DNA of 64,000 bases. It comes from AP-15 sp963774345 (GTDB lineage: Bacteria > Pseudomonadota > Alphaproteobacteria > ATCC43930 > CGMCC-115725). Made by a program: the position numbers and the translations under genes. The first letter of the stretch is position 1. Each line of letters begins with the position of its first letter. Below are positions 55,049 to 63,849 of this stretch, piece after piece. The notes under the pieces were generated by a model that saw only the letters and a list, made by a program, of their open reading frames with translations, did not search any database and had not been told where the DNA came from. Location: assembly GCA_963774345.1 (NCBI GenBank), contig CAVZFB010000024.1, positions 310,001 to 374,000 on the forward strand, given 5' to 3'.

Positions 55049-56456
55049 ATGCTTGAGTTGTTGGATCAGCAAACCAAGTTGACGGCGAATCAGTGGAAGA
55101 TCGCGGGCGCCGCAACGCTTGGCGACATGCTCGATTTCTTCGACTTCTTCCTGATCGGCTTTGTTTTGGCCTTCGTCGTGAAGGAATGGCATCTAACTTA
55201 TGGGCAGTCAGGCGCGATCCTGCTGGCCTCGGGTGTCAGTGCCCCATTCGGTTCGCTGATGTACGGCTGGATGGCCGACAAGGTCGGCCGGCGCACGGCG
55301 CTGATCACCGCTGTTCTGAACGTTTCGATCGCTACCGGCGCGATGGCGCTGACGCCGCAAGGAGGGTGGATCTATTTGGTGGTCTGCCGCTTCTTCGTCG
55401 GGTTCGCCGTGACCGGCTTATATTCGGTCGACATCACCCTGATGCAGGAGTTTTCACCGGCCAGTAAGCGCGGCTGGTTCACCGGGATCACCACGACGAT
55501 GCTGCCGGCCGGCCAATTGCTCGCGGCGCTGCTCGGGGCGTTCGCGGCACCCTATATCGGCTGGCGCGGGATGGTCGCCGTCGGCCTGCTGCCTGCGTTC
55601 CTGTGCCTCTATATCCGCGCCTTCGTCCCCGAATCGCCGTACTGGCTGCTGCGCCAGGGCCGGGTGGAAGAGGCGCGGCGGGCGTTGGCCTGGGCGCTGA
55701 AAATGGATCCCGCCAAAATCGCGTTGCCGGCAGTGCCCCCTGCGATTGAGCACACACGCTGGCTTGAGATCTTCAAATACCCGCGCAGCATTATCGCCGG
55801 CTGCTTGACCGGCCTGACTCAGACCGGCGGCGTCGCGCTCGCCCTGTGGTTGGTGACCCTGTTGGTCATGGTGCTGAAGGTCACTCCGGCCGAGGCGTCG
55901 AAATTGGTTATCTGGGTCAGCCTCATGGCGATCGCCGGCCGGTTTTTTTGCTCGTGGATCTCGGACGCGTGGGGGCGCCGCACCTCCGGCATCGTCAGCT
56001 GCTTGATCGCAGCACTGTTCATGTCGCTGGCGGGTTATCTGCACAACGTTTTCATCGGCGGCTGGTCGATGTTCTTCGTGATGATCCTGCTGCAAAGCTT
56101 CATGGGCAGCGGCAATTACTCGATCGTCGGGCCCTATATGGGCGAGTTGTGGCCGGCACGGCTACGCGGCAGCGGCATGGGGTTCGTCTATGGCGTCGGC
56201 AATCTCGGCAAGTTCATCGGCCCGGCCGGGCTGGCGCTGATCGCCGGTTCCTCGAACCTTGTCAAGTCCAAAGGCGACGCTCGACGCGCTAATCCCCGGC
56301 TTTAATTACTTCGCGTTCTGGTACGTGCTGGGCGCGGTCGCGTTCTGGCTGATCGCCATGGAAACCCGCGGCCGCACGATCGACGAAATCGACAGCGCGC
56401 TTTCCGGGCGGGCGACCGTCGGGGCGGGAGTGGCGGAGCGGGCCGCCGGCAACTGA
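55049..56456 (+). CDS. MFS transporter, sugar/aromatic acid:H+ symporter-like, frameshifted near the end
   Basis: About 420 residues in one frame, from M-L-E-L-L-D-Q (GAGGGAGAGGA upstream) through helix 1 with G-A-A-T-L-G-D-M-L-D-F-F-D and the loop G-W-M-A-D-K-V-G-R-R, the MFS signature, to G-S-S-N-L-V. The frame then breaks at about 56265. The remaining part (S-P-K-A-T-L-D-A-L-I-P-G-F-N-Y-F-A-F-W-Y and E-T-R-G-R-T-I-D-E-I) is in the next frame and ends at 56456. One extra A in C-A-A-G would cause it. E-T-R-G-R-T-I is the MFS C-terminal motif. Relatives import aromatic acids or hydroxy acids, and three hydroxy-acid dehydrogenases follow convergently. Confidence 0.8.
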
Positions 56457-56492
56457 GCGTAGCGTGAGCGGGCGGAGAGGTTATCCGCCCGC

Positions 56493-57686
56493 TCACCGGT
56501 TCTGGGTCCAGTCGTCGCGCCACAGGAAATCGGGGCCGAGCTGGTCTAGGCTCGGGCAGCCGATCTGGGCCATCACCAGGTCGATTTCAGTGCGGAAGAT
56601 GTCGACCACCTTCTTGACCCCGGGGACCCCGCCAACGACGGCGCCATAAAGCGTCGGCCGGCCGAAAAAAACAAATTGCGCGCCGAGGCACCGGGCGATC
56701 AGGATATCGGCGCCGCGGCGCACACCGCTGTCGAGCATGATCGTCAGCTTGTCGCCGACCGCCGCCTTGATCGCCGGCAAGGCGTCGAGCGAGGCCGGTG
56801 CCTGGTCGAGCTGGCGGCCGCCATGGTTCGAGACGATGATCCCGTCGACGCCGATCTCGGCCGCGCGGATCGCATCGGCCGGGTTCAAGATCCCCTTGAC
56901 CACGAGCGGGCGCGGGAACAGCCGCCGATAGCGTTCGAGATCGCGCCAGGTCTGCGCCGCGGCCGGGGTCTGGCTGCGGCCGAGCGCAATCGAGTCCGCC
57001 TTGCCCGCCCCCGGGCCGGCATGCGGCAACCAATTCCCCAAGCCAGGCGCGCCGCCATGCTTGACATAGTCGATGACCCAAGCGGGATGGGTCATCGCCT
57101 CGAGCAGGACTGACGGCTTCAGCTGCAACGCCTCCATGACGCCGCCGTTGCGGACGCGGCCAAAGCCGCTGCGGTAGTTGCGCTCCCGTTTGGGATGCAC
57201 CGGCACGTCGACGGTCAGCACCAGGGCGCCGACCCCGGCGTCGCGGGCGCGCCCGATCAGCGCGTCCGAGAGGTTGCCATCCTTGGCCGCATAGAGTTGA
57301 AACCAGACATTGTTCGGCGCGACCCGCGCCGCCTCTTCCATAGAGGCGTTGCTGCCGCCCGACATGATGTAGGGGATGTTCTCAGCCGCCGCCGCTTCGG
57401 CGAGCATCACCTCGCCTTCCCGCCGGTAGAGACCGACACCACCGGTCGGCGAGATGCCGAACGGGCTCGAATAGGTACGGCCGAACACCGTCGCGGACTG
57501 GTCACGCTTGGAAACGTCGACTAGGTAGCGCGGCAGCAGCCGATGCCGGTGAAACGCTGCTTCGTTGCGCGCGAGGCCGCGCTCGTCCTCCACCCCGCCC
57601 TCGATATAGTCAAATATGATCTTCGGCAGCTTGCGCTTCGCCATCCGGTGCAGGTCTTCAACGTTTATCGCTTGATCGACTTTCAT
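56493..57686 (-). CDS. FMN-dependent alpha-hydroxy-acid dehydrogenase (copy 1)
   Basis: A 397-residue flavoprotein of the lactate/glycolate oxidase family. S-P-F-G-I-S-P-T-G-G and Q-L-Y-A bind FMN, L-T-V-D-V-P-V is on the re face, K-G-I-L-N-P-A-D-A-I carries the catalytic Lys, S-N-H-G-G-R-Q-L-D the catalytic His/Arg, and D-S-G-V-R-R-G-A-D-I the phosphate site. It oxidises a 2-hydroxy acid to the 2-oxo acid. The start at 57686 gives the same length as the other two copies. It is the most divergent of the three paralogues. Confidence 0.92.
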   Translation of the reverse strand: MKVDQAINVEDLHRMAKRKLPKIIFDYIEGGVEDERGLARNEAAFHRHRLLPRYLVDVSKRDQSATVFGRTYSSPFGISPTGGVGLYRREGEVMLAEAAAAENIPYIMSGGSNASMEEAARVAPNNVWFQLYAAKDGNLSDALIGRARDAGVGALVLTVDVPVHPKRERNYRSGFGRVRNGGVMEALQLKPSVLLEAMTHPAWVIDYVKHGGAPGLGNWLPHAGPGAGKADSIALGRSQTPAAAQTWRDLERYRRLFPRPLVVKGILNPADAIRAAEIGVDGIIVSNHGGRQLDQAPASLDALPAIKAAVGDKLTIMLDSGVRRGADILIARCLGAQFVFFGRPTLYGAVVGGVPGVKKVVDIFRTEIDLVMAQIGCPSLDQLGPDFLWRDDWTQNR

Positions 57687-57750
57687 GGTGCGATGACCTC
57701 TGACAGAGGGTGTTTTCTCAGCAGAGACTATTGGCAGCGGCCTGACCCGA

Positions 57751-58944
57751 TCAGGCGTTGCGCCGCCAATCGTCCTGCCACAGGAAATCGGGGCCGAGCT
57801 GTTCGATGCTCGGGCAGCCGATCTGGCCCATGACCAGATCGATCTCGCCACTCAAGATCGAGATCGCCTTGTTGACCCCTGGAATACCGCCGGCGGCGGC
57901 GCCGTAAAGCGTCGGCCGGCCCATGAAAACAAATTTCGCACCGAGGCACAACGCGATCAGGATGTCGGCGCCGCGCCTGACACCGCTGTCGAGCATCACC
58001 GTCAGCTTGTCGCCCACCGCCTTGTTAATCGCCGGCAAGACGTCGAGCGAGGCCGGCGCCTGGTCGAGCTGCCGACCGCCATGGTTCGAGACGATAATTC
58101 CGTCGCAGCCGATCTCGGCGGCGCGCAGCGCATCGGCCGGGTTCATGACGCCCTTGACGACCAGCGCGCGCGGAAACAGCCGCCGGTAAGTCTCGAGATC
58201 GCGCCAGGTCTGCGCGTTGAACGGCATCAGCGAGCGCGAGAAGTTGTAGACCGCTTCGGCATCGGCGCCGTTCGGCGCGTAGGGCTGCCAATTCTGCAGC
58301 ATCGGCGTACCACCGCCATGGCGAAGATATTCGACGATCCAGCCGGGATGCGTCAGCGCCTCGGCCAGGATCGACGGCTTCAGACTGAGCGCTTGGAACA
58401 AGCCGCCCCGGACATTGGCAAAGCCGTTGCGGATATTGCGCTCGCGTTTCGAGCCGACCGGCACGTCGACGGTCAGCACCAGGGCGCCGAGGCCGGCATC
58501 GGCGGTGCGGCGAATCAGATCCTCGCGGACTGTGGCCTCGCGCGGAGCGTAGAGCTGATACCAGGCGTTGTTGGGCGCCACCCTGGCCGCCGCCTCGATC
58601 GAATCGTTGCTGGCCCCGGACATGATGTAGGGGATGTTCGCCTTGGCCGCGGCCTCGGCCAGCATCAGATCGGCGCCGCGGCGGAACAGGCCGGCGCCGC
58701 CGGTCGGCGAAATGCCGAACGGACTCGAGTAGACGTGGCCGAACAAGGTCGCCGCCTGGTTTCGCACAGATACGTCGACCAGATAGCGCGGCAGTAGCCG
58801 GTGCTTGTGAAAGGCCGAGGTGTTGCGTTCTAGCCCGCGCTCGTCCTCGAGGCCGCCTTCGATGAAATCGAACGCGATCTTCGGCAGCCGCCGCTTCGCT
58901 ATCCGATGCAGGTCTTCGATGTTGATCGCGTCATTCAGTCTCAT
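57751..58944 (-). CDS. FMN-dependent alpha-hydroxy-acid dehydrogenase (copy 2)
   Basis: A 397-residue paralogue with the same motifs (S-P-F-G-I-S-P-T-G-G, S-N-H-G-G-R-Q-L-D, D-S-G-V-R-R-G-A-D-I). It is very close to copy 3 over most of its length: both contain Y-I-M-S-G-A-S-N-D-S-I-E, G-G-L-F-Q-A-L-S-L-K-P-S-I and M-L-Q-N-W-Q-P-Y-A. It lies 64 bp upstream of copy 1. The ATG at 58944 is preferred to a GTG six bases earlier because it equals the length of its relatives. Confidence 0.92.
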   Translation of the reverse strand: MRLNDAINIEDLHRIAKRRLPKIAFDFIEGGLEDERGLERNTSAFHKHRLLPRYLVDVSVRNQAATLFGHVYSSPFGISPTGGAGLFRRGADLMLAEAAAKANIPYIMSGASNDSIEAAARVAPNNAWYQLYAPREATVREDLIRRTADAGLGALVLTVDVPVGSKRERNIRNGFANVRGGLFQALSLKPSILAEALTHPGWIVEYLRHGGGTPMLQNWQPYAPNGADAEAVYNFSRSLMPFNAQTWRDLETYRRLFPRALVVKGVMNPADALRAAEIGCDGIIVSNHGGRQLDQAPASLDVLPAINKAVGDKLTVMLDSGVRRGADILIALCLGAKFVFMGRPTLYGAAAGGIPGVNKAISILSGEIDLVMGQIGCPSIEQLGPDFLWQDDWRRNA

Positions 58945-59013
58945 CGCCACACGGTCCCGCTGAAAGTGCCCGATGGAGCAACAATGCTAATTTCGCGTGC
59001 AGCCGACAACCCG

Positions 59014-59436
59014 TCAGGGTATCGCAACCGTCATGCTGAGCGTGCGGGCAGCAGCGGCCATGCCACGGTCGAACGTGACGAGTGTCGCATCGAGGCGCCG
59101 AGCCATGGCGATGTGCAGCGCATCAGGCGTCACCAAAGTGAGATCGAGCCGCCGCAGGTAGACGGTGGCCGCCCCGATATCGCCGGGATCGAGGTCGGTC
59201 CGCTCGGTCGAACGCGCGGCCCAAACCTCAAAGTCGGCGAGGTCTTTCCGCGCGTCCTCGATTGTAGTTTCCCGGGTACGGACGCGTCTCGCGATCGCCG
59301 ATACAAACTCGGCGGCGGCGAAATCGCTGACAATCAAGCGCTCCGGGTTGTTTTGCAGGAACTCAACCGCGCGCTCACTCAACGGCTCAGGGGTCAACAG
59401 TGCAATGATGATGTTGGCATCGAGGTAAAGGCTCAC
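59014..59436 (-). CDS. PIN-domain toxin, VapC family
   Basis: A 140-residue PIN protein: Y-L-D-A-N-I-I-I-A-L gives the first Asp, F-A-A-A-E-F-V-S-A the Glu, P-D-A-L-H-I-A-M-A-R the second Asp and T-F-D-R-G-M the last Asp. The first codon overlaps the stop of the Phd-type antitoxin gene by 4 bp. It is a likely RNase. The pair sits between copies 2 and 3 of the hydroxy-acid dehydrogenase. Confidence 0.9.
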   Translation of the reverse strand: MSLYLDANIIIALLTPEPLSERAVEFLQNNPERLIVSDFAAAEFVSAIARRVRTRETTIEDARKDLADFEVWAARSTERTDLDPGDIGAATVYLRRLDLTLVTPDALHIAMARRLDATLVTFDRGMAAAARTLSMTVAIP

Positions 59437-59684
59437 TTCTCGCCCTCATCGCGCATTTCGCGAATAAGGGTGCCTGCATCGGTTTTCGCCGGGGTTCGGC
59501 CGACCAGCCTGGCGCGCAGCCATTCGATGTCGGCTTCGGTAATTGGACCCGGCACTGGTCGTACCGGTTTCAACTCCACGACGGGCTCGCCGCGGCGAGT
59601 GATGACGACCCCCTCACCCTTGAGTGCGCGATCGATCAGCTTCGACAGCTGGTTCTTGGCTTCAGCGACACTGTGAGTGCTCAT
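59433..59684 (-). CDS. Phd/YefM-type antitoxin
   Basis: An 83-residue protein. H-S-V-A-E-A-K-N-Q-L-S-K-L-I-D-R-A and then G-E-G-V-V-I-T-R-R-G-E-P-V-V-E-L-K-P-V is the Phd/YefM DNA-binding fold. The charged tail binds the toxin. It is translationally coupled to the PIN toxin and should repress the operon. A different antitoxin class from the AbrB-type VapB at 15435. Confidence 0.9.
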   Translation of the reverse strand: MSTHSVAEAKNQLSKLIDRALKGEGVVITRRGEPVVELKPVRPVPGPITEADIEWLRARLVGRTPAKTDAGTLIREMRDEGEK

Positions 59685-59747
59685 CAGCCCAAGATAGCCA
59701 TCTGATGGCCATCAGTCGAGTTCGCCCCCACCAAGGCGGGAGAGGGG

Positions 59748-60941
59748 TCAGCGGTTGCGCTGCCAATCGTCCTGCCACAGGAAATCAGGCCCGAGTTGAT
59801 CGAGGCTCGGACAGCCGATCTGGCCCATGACCAAGTCGATCTCGTGGACGAAGATGTCGATCGCCTTTTTGACGCCGGGCAAGCCGCCCGCGGCCGCGCC
59901 ATAAAGCGTCGGCCGCCCGAAGAAGCAGAAATCGGCGCCAAGGCACAGCGCGATCAGGATGTCGGCGCCGCGGCGGACCCCGCTGTCGAGCAGCAAGGTC
60001 AGCTTGTCGCCGACCGCGGCCTTGATCGCCGGCAATACGTCGAGCGAGCCGGGCGCCTGGTCGAGCTGGCGCCCGCCATGATTCGACACCAGGATGCCGT
60101 CGCAGCCGACCTCGACGCAGCGCAGCGCGTCGGCGGGGCTCATGATGCCTTTGACGACGAGGGCGCGCGGGAACAGCTTGCGGTAGGTCTCCAGATCGCG
60201 CCAAGTCTGCGAGTTGAACGGTCGCAGCGAGCTGGAGTGCTTGTAGACCGCCTCGGCGTCCGATCCGGCCGGCGCATAAGGCTGCCAATTCTGCAACATC
60301 GGGGTCCCGCCGCCGCGCCGCAGATATTCCACGATCCAGCCGGGATGGGTCAGCGCCTCGGCGAGAATCGACGGCTTCAGGCTCAACGCCTGGAACAGCC
60401 CGCCGCGGATATTGGCAAAGCCATTGCGGATATTGCGCTCGCGCTTCGATCCGGCCGGGGTGTCGACGGTCAGGACCAGCGCGCCAAGCCCGGCATCGGC
60501 GGTGCGCCGGATCAGGTCGGCGTTGACCGCGGGATCGCGCGCGGCATAGAGCTGATACCAGTGGTTCTTCGGCGCGATCTTGGCCGCCGCTTCGATCGAA
60601 TCGTTGCTGGCGCCGGACATGATGTAGGGAATATTCGCGTCGCGAGCGGCCTCGGCCAGCATTAGGTCGGCATGGTAGCGGAACAGCCCCGCACCGCCGG
60701 TCGGCGAGATCCCGAACGGGCTCGCAAAGTTCTGGCCGAATATCGTTTTCGACTGGTCGCGCGTCGAGACGTCGACCAGATAGCGTGGCAATAGCTGGTG
60801 CTTGTGAAACGCCGAAGTGTTGGTTTCGAGGCCGCGCTCGTCTTCGAGACCGCCTTCGATGAAATCGAACGCGATCTTCGGCAGCCGCCGCTTGGCCATG
60901 CGGTGCAAGTCTTCGATGTTGACGGCCTTATCGATGTTCAT
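59748..60941 (-). CDS. FMN-dependent alpha-hydroxy-acid dehydrogenase (copy 3)
   Basis: A 397-residue protein, near twin of copy 2. FMN and active-site motifs are intact: F-A-S-P-F-G-I-S-P-T-G-G, Q-L-Y-A-A-R, K-G-I-M-S-P-A-D-A-L, S-N-H-G-G-R-Q-L-D and D-S-G-V-R-R-G-A-D-I. The start at 60941 (M-N-I-D-K-A-V-N-I-E-D) matches copies 1 and 2. It is first in the same-strand series. Which hydroxy acid each copy prefers cannot be read from the sequence; the three may have different substrates. Confidence 0.92.
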   Translation of the reverse strand: MNIDKAVNIEDLHRMAKRRLPKIAFDFIEGGLEDERGLETNTSAFHKHQLLPRYLVDVSTRDQSKTIFGQNFASPFGISPTGGAGLFRYHADLMLAEAARDANIPYIMSGASNDSIEAAAKIAPKNHWYQLYAARDPAVNADLIRRTADAGLGALVLTVDTPAGSKRERNIRNGFANIRGGLFQALSLKPSILAEALTHPGWIVEYLRRGGGTPMLQNWQPYAPAGSDAEAVYKHSSSLRPFNSQTWRDLETYRKLFPRALVVKGIMSPADALRCVEVGCDGILVSNHGGRQLDQAPGSLDVLPAIKAAVGDKLTLLLDSGVRRGADILIALCLGADFCFFGRPTLYGAAAGGLPGVKKAIDIFVHEIDLVMGQIGCPSLDQLGPDFLWQDDWQRNR

Positions 60942-61182
60942 TGTCGTCCGATCCCCCGAGCCGCGGCAAAGCAGCGCAACTTTGCGTACTTTCGCGTCGT
61001 TCGACAATCCCCAGCGGAGCGGGGCAGGCCTGTCCGAGCGTCGGGTTGGCGGCATTCGCACGGCTGTTAGAGAGCCGAGCTACCTAGTTCGCTGACCGCG
61101 TCGCTTTCCGTCATCCCAATGCAGGCCGGGACCAATTTCGACTGTGGATGCCGTGTTCGTCGTGCGACGGGTACCTGCCGGG

Positions 61183-61947
61183 TCAGTTGCCGCCGGTCAC
61201 GTCGATTGTGACGCCGGTGATGAAATCGGCGTCGTTCGAGGCCAGGAAACAGATCACCCTGGCTTGGTCGGGTGCCCCGGCGATGCGACGCAACGGCGTG
61301 CGCTCGATCTCGGCTGCCTGATCTTCGGGGCTCTGCTGCTCCCAGCGCGGGCGGATCCGCTCGGTCAAGGTGCGGCTCGGGGCGATCGCGTTGACGTTGA
61401 TGCCGAAGGGTCCGAGTTCGAAGGCGATCTTGCGGGTAAAGGCGATAATCCCGCCTTTGGCGGCGGCATAGGCGGCACTGCTCAACTCGCTGAGACCGCG
61501 TCCGGCGATCGAGGAAAGGTTGACGATCTTGCCGCGGCGCTGGCGCTTCATGATCGGCGTCACCGCGCGGCAGAACAAAAACGTGCCGTCGAGGTTGAAC
61601 GCGATCAGCCGCTGCCAGTCGTCGAGGGTCAGCTGATCCATCGTCGCGCCGGGATGCGGGATGATCGTGCTGCCGCCGACCGCGTTGACCAGGATGTCGA
61701 TGGCGCCGAACTCCTGCGTAACCGAGGCGACGAGCACGTCGACCTGGGCAGCGTCCAGCACGTCAGTGCGTCGCCCGTGCGCCCGCCCGCCAGCCGCGCG
61801 TAACGCCGCAACGGTCGCCTCGAGCCGGCCCTCGTCGATGTCGACGGCGACCACGACGGCCCCCTCTCGGGCCATGATGTCGGCGGTGGCGCGGCCGATG
61901 CCGCTCGCCGCCGCGGTGATGATTGCGACCCGGTCGGTAAAGCGCAT
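61183..61947 (-). CDS. short-chain dehydrogenase/reductase
   Basis: A 254-residue classical SDR. The NAD(P) loop reads T-A-A-A-S-G-I-G-R, an N-A-V-G-G segment follows, catalytic Ser is in N-L-S-S-I-A-G and Y-x3-K in A-A-Y-A-A-A-K. The C-terminus I-T-G-V-T-I-D-V-T-G-G-N is typical. Start at 61947 for the GAGGGAGCACGGA site. An Asp after the second strand (V-A-V-D-I-D-E) favours NAD+. It is divergent from the LLM gene. Confidence 0.92.
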   Translation of the reverse strand: MRFTDRVAIITAAASGIGRATADIMAREGAVVVAVDIDEGRLEATVAALRAAGGRAHGRRTDVLDAAQVDVLVASVTQEFGAIDILVNAVGGSTIIPHPGATMDQLTLDDWQRLIAFNLDGTFLFCRAVTPIMKRQRRGKIVNLSSIAGRGLSELSSAAYAAAKGGIIAFTRKIAFELGPFGINVNAIAPSRTLTERIRPRWEQQSPEDQAAEIERTPLRRIAGAPDQARVICFLASNDADFITGVTIDVTGGN

Positions 61948-62150
61948 TCCGTGCTCCCTCTTCATCAAGATCAATGCCATCGCCGCGGGCGATGGCGACG
62001 TTATCGTTTCTCCGACTGCATCGCCGATGGCTACGGCGAGCTTCGCACTATCGGGGGCAGCGGCAAAGGGGCCAGCGATCGGGCTTGGCTTTGGCGGCGC
62101 AGCTTGGCTAGGTTGAACATCGTCTCACGCAAGGGAAAGAGAGACCGGTC

Positions 62151-63356
62151 ATGGAATTCGGCATGTTCCACGAGTTTCCGTCGCTCCCCGGCCGGTCCGA
62201 GAGCGAGGCCTTCGACGAGGCCATGGAACAGGTCGACGCCGCCGAGCGGCTGGGGCTCGACGTGATTTGGTTGGCCGAACTCCATTTCGAGCCGCGGCGG
62301 TCACTGCTGTCGGCGCCGCTCAGCATCGCCAGCGCGATCGCCGCGCGCACCCGACGCATCAAGATCGGGATCGCCGTGCAGGTTTTGCCGTTGTGCCATC
62401 CATTGCGGCTGGCCGAGGAGGCCGCGACGGTCGACCAGCTGAGCCACGGCAGGCTGATCTTTGGCGTCGGACGCAGCGGGGTAGCGCAGACCTACGAAGC
62501 CTATGGCGTCTCGTATGCCGAGAGCCAAGCCCGCTTTCGCGAGATCCTCGACGTCGTCGAACGGGCCTGGACCGAGCCGAGTTTTTCGTACGAGGGCGCC
62601 TATCACCATTTCAAGGATGTCAGCCTAGTGCCGAAACCGTACCAGAAGCCGATGCCGCCTATCCGCATCGCTGCCAGCACCCCCGATACCTTTCCGGCGA
62701 TCGGCCGCCGTGGCGTGCCGGTCTTCGCCTCGGTTCGCCATACCAGCTGGGCCGATCTCGCCGCGCAGATCCGCACCTACCACGACGCCTGGGAGGCGGC
62801 CGGCCATCCAGGCCGCGGCCAGGTCTTCGTCTCGGCCCCGACCTATATCGCCGAGACCGAGGAGCGCGCCCGCAGCGAGCCGAAAGAAAGCATCATGCAT
62901 TTTTATCACGAGCAGGCGAATTTGCTCGAAGGGGCCGCAAAACTGGTCGATCCGGTGACCGCCGCGCGGCGTATGCGGCGGGTTCACGATTTGCGCGCCC
63001 GCAGCTATGAGGACGCGTTGGGCGCCAATGTGCTGATCGGCACGCCCGACACGATCGCCGATAAGCTCAAGATTTTGCAGGCGGAAATCGGGTTGAGCGG
63101 CATCCTCGCCGAACTGAATTGCGGCGGGCTGATCCCCCACCGGCACGTGGTGGGCGCGATGCAGCTGTTGTGCGAACAGGTCATGCCGCAGTTCGCCCCG
63201 GCCGATGGGGCGATCCCGGTGACATATTTGAACAAGCGAAGGGGGAATGTCGATGCTGACCTTGTATCTGTCGCCGGGATCGAGCGCGATGGCGACGCAT
63301 ATCGCCTTGCACGAAATCGGCGTGCCGTTCGAAAGCCGGCCGCTCTCATTCGCTAA
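62151..63356 (+). CDS. LLM class flavin-dependent monooxygenase
   Basis: A 401-residue luciferase-like protein. M-E-F-G-M-F-H-E-F opens it, then W-L-A-E-L-H-F, I-K-I-G-I-A-V-Q-V-L-P-L-C-H-P-L-R-L-A-E-E and G-R-L-I-F-G-V-G-R-S-G, the FMN region of bacterial luciferase-type monooxygenases. I-G-T-P-D-T-I-A-D-K-L is near the C-terminus. The last 35 residues overlap the GST gene and are of poor family character, so a small frame error near 63240 or a truly long tail are both possible. Confidence 0.85.
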   Translation: MEFGMFHEFPSLPGRSESEAFDEAMEQVDAAERLGLDVIWLAELHFEPRRSLLSAPLSIASAIAARTRRIKIGIAVQVLPLCHPLRLAEEAATVDQLSHGRLIFGVGRSGVAQTYEAYGVSYAESQARFREILDVVERAWTEPSFSYEGAYHHFKDVSLVPKPYQKPMPPIRIAASTPDTFPAIGRRGVPVFASVRHTSWADLAAQIRTYHDAWEAAGHPGRGQVFVSAPTYIAETEERARSEPKESIMHFYHEQANLLEGAAKLVDPVTAARRMRRVHDLRARSYEDALGANVLIGTPDTIADKLKILQAEIGLSGILAELNCGGLIPHRHVVGAMQLLCEQVMPQFAPADGAIPVTYLNKRRGNVDADLVSVAGIERDGDAYRLARNRRAVRKPAALIR

Positions 63357-63834
63357 GCGCGAACAGCACGCGCCCGGGTATCTGGCAATCAATCCCGAAG
63401 GCAAGGTCCCGACCTTGCTGATTGACGGGCTTCCGCTGACCGAGGTCGCGGCGACGCTCTACTATCTCGCCAAGCGCTATCCCGAGGCGGGCCTGTGGCC
63501 GCAGGGCGGTCTCGAAGCCGAGGCGCAGGTGATTTCGTGGATGTCGTTCATCGCCGCAACGGTGCATCCGGCGCGCCGGATCGGTCTCGAACGGTGGAAG
63601 GAGGTGTTCAAAATCGCCAACCCGCGGCTGGGATCGAGGGAATGGGCGGTCGGCGGCCATTATTCGATCGCCGACATCCACCTGTTCCGGCTCTATTGGC
63701 GGTTCAAGACCTCGACGTCACCGGCACCCGGCGAATATCCGAGCCTCGACTCCCATTTTGCGCGGATGATGACGCGCCCGGCGGTGCAGAAGACGATCGA
63801 GATCGAGAGTGCCATCGGCTACAATCTGCCGTAG
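63253..63834 (+). CDS. glutathione S-transferase family protein
   Basis: A 193-residue GST. L-T-L-Y-L-S-P-G-S-S-A is the catalytic-loop strand, N-P-E-G-K-V-P-T-L-L the cis-Pro loop and L-T-E-V-A-A-T-L-Y-Y-L the glutathione gamma-Glu site; the C-terminal domain ends with Y-S-I-A-D-I-H-L-F. The start at 63253 is chosen because AGGGGGA lies seven bases before it; ATG 63247 is too close to that site. It overlaps the LLM gene by about 100 bp. Beta-type GSTs of this form help open or dehalogenate aromatic intermediates. Confidence 0.88.
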   Translation: MLTLYLSPGSSAMATHIALHEIGVPFESRPLSFAKREQHAPGYLAINPEGKVPTLLIDGLPLTEVAATLYYLAKRYPEAGLWPQGGLEAEAQVISWMSFIAATVHPARRIGLERWKEVFKIANPRLGSREWAVGGHYSIADIHLFRLYWRFKTSTSPAPGEYPSLDSHFARMMTRPAVQKTIEIESAIGYNLP

Positions 63835-63849
63835 TTCTCGCCTCCACAG

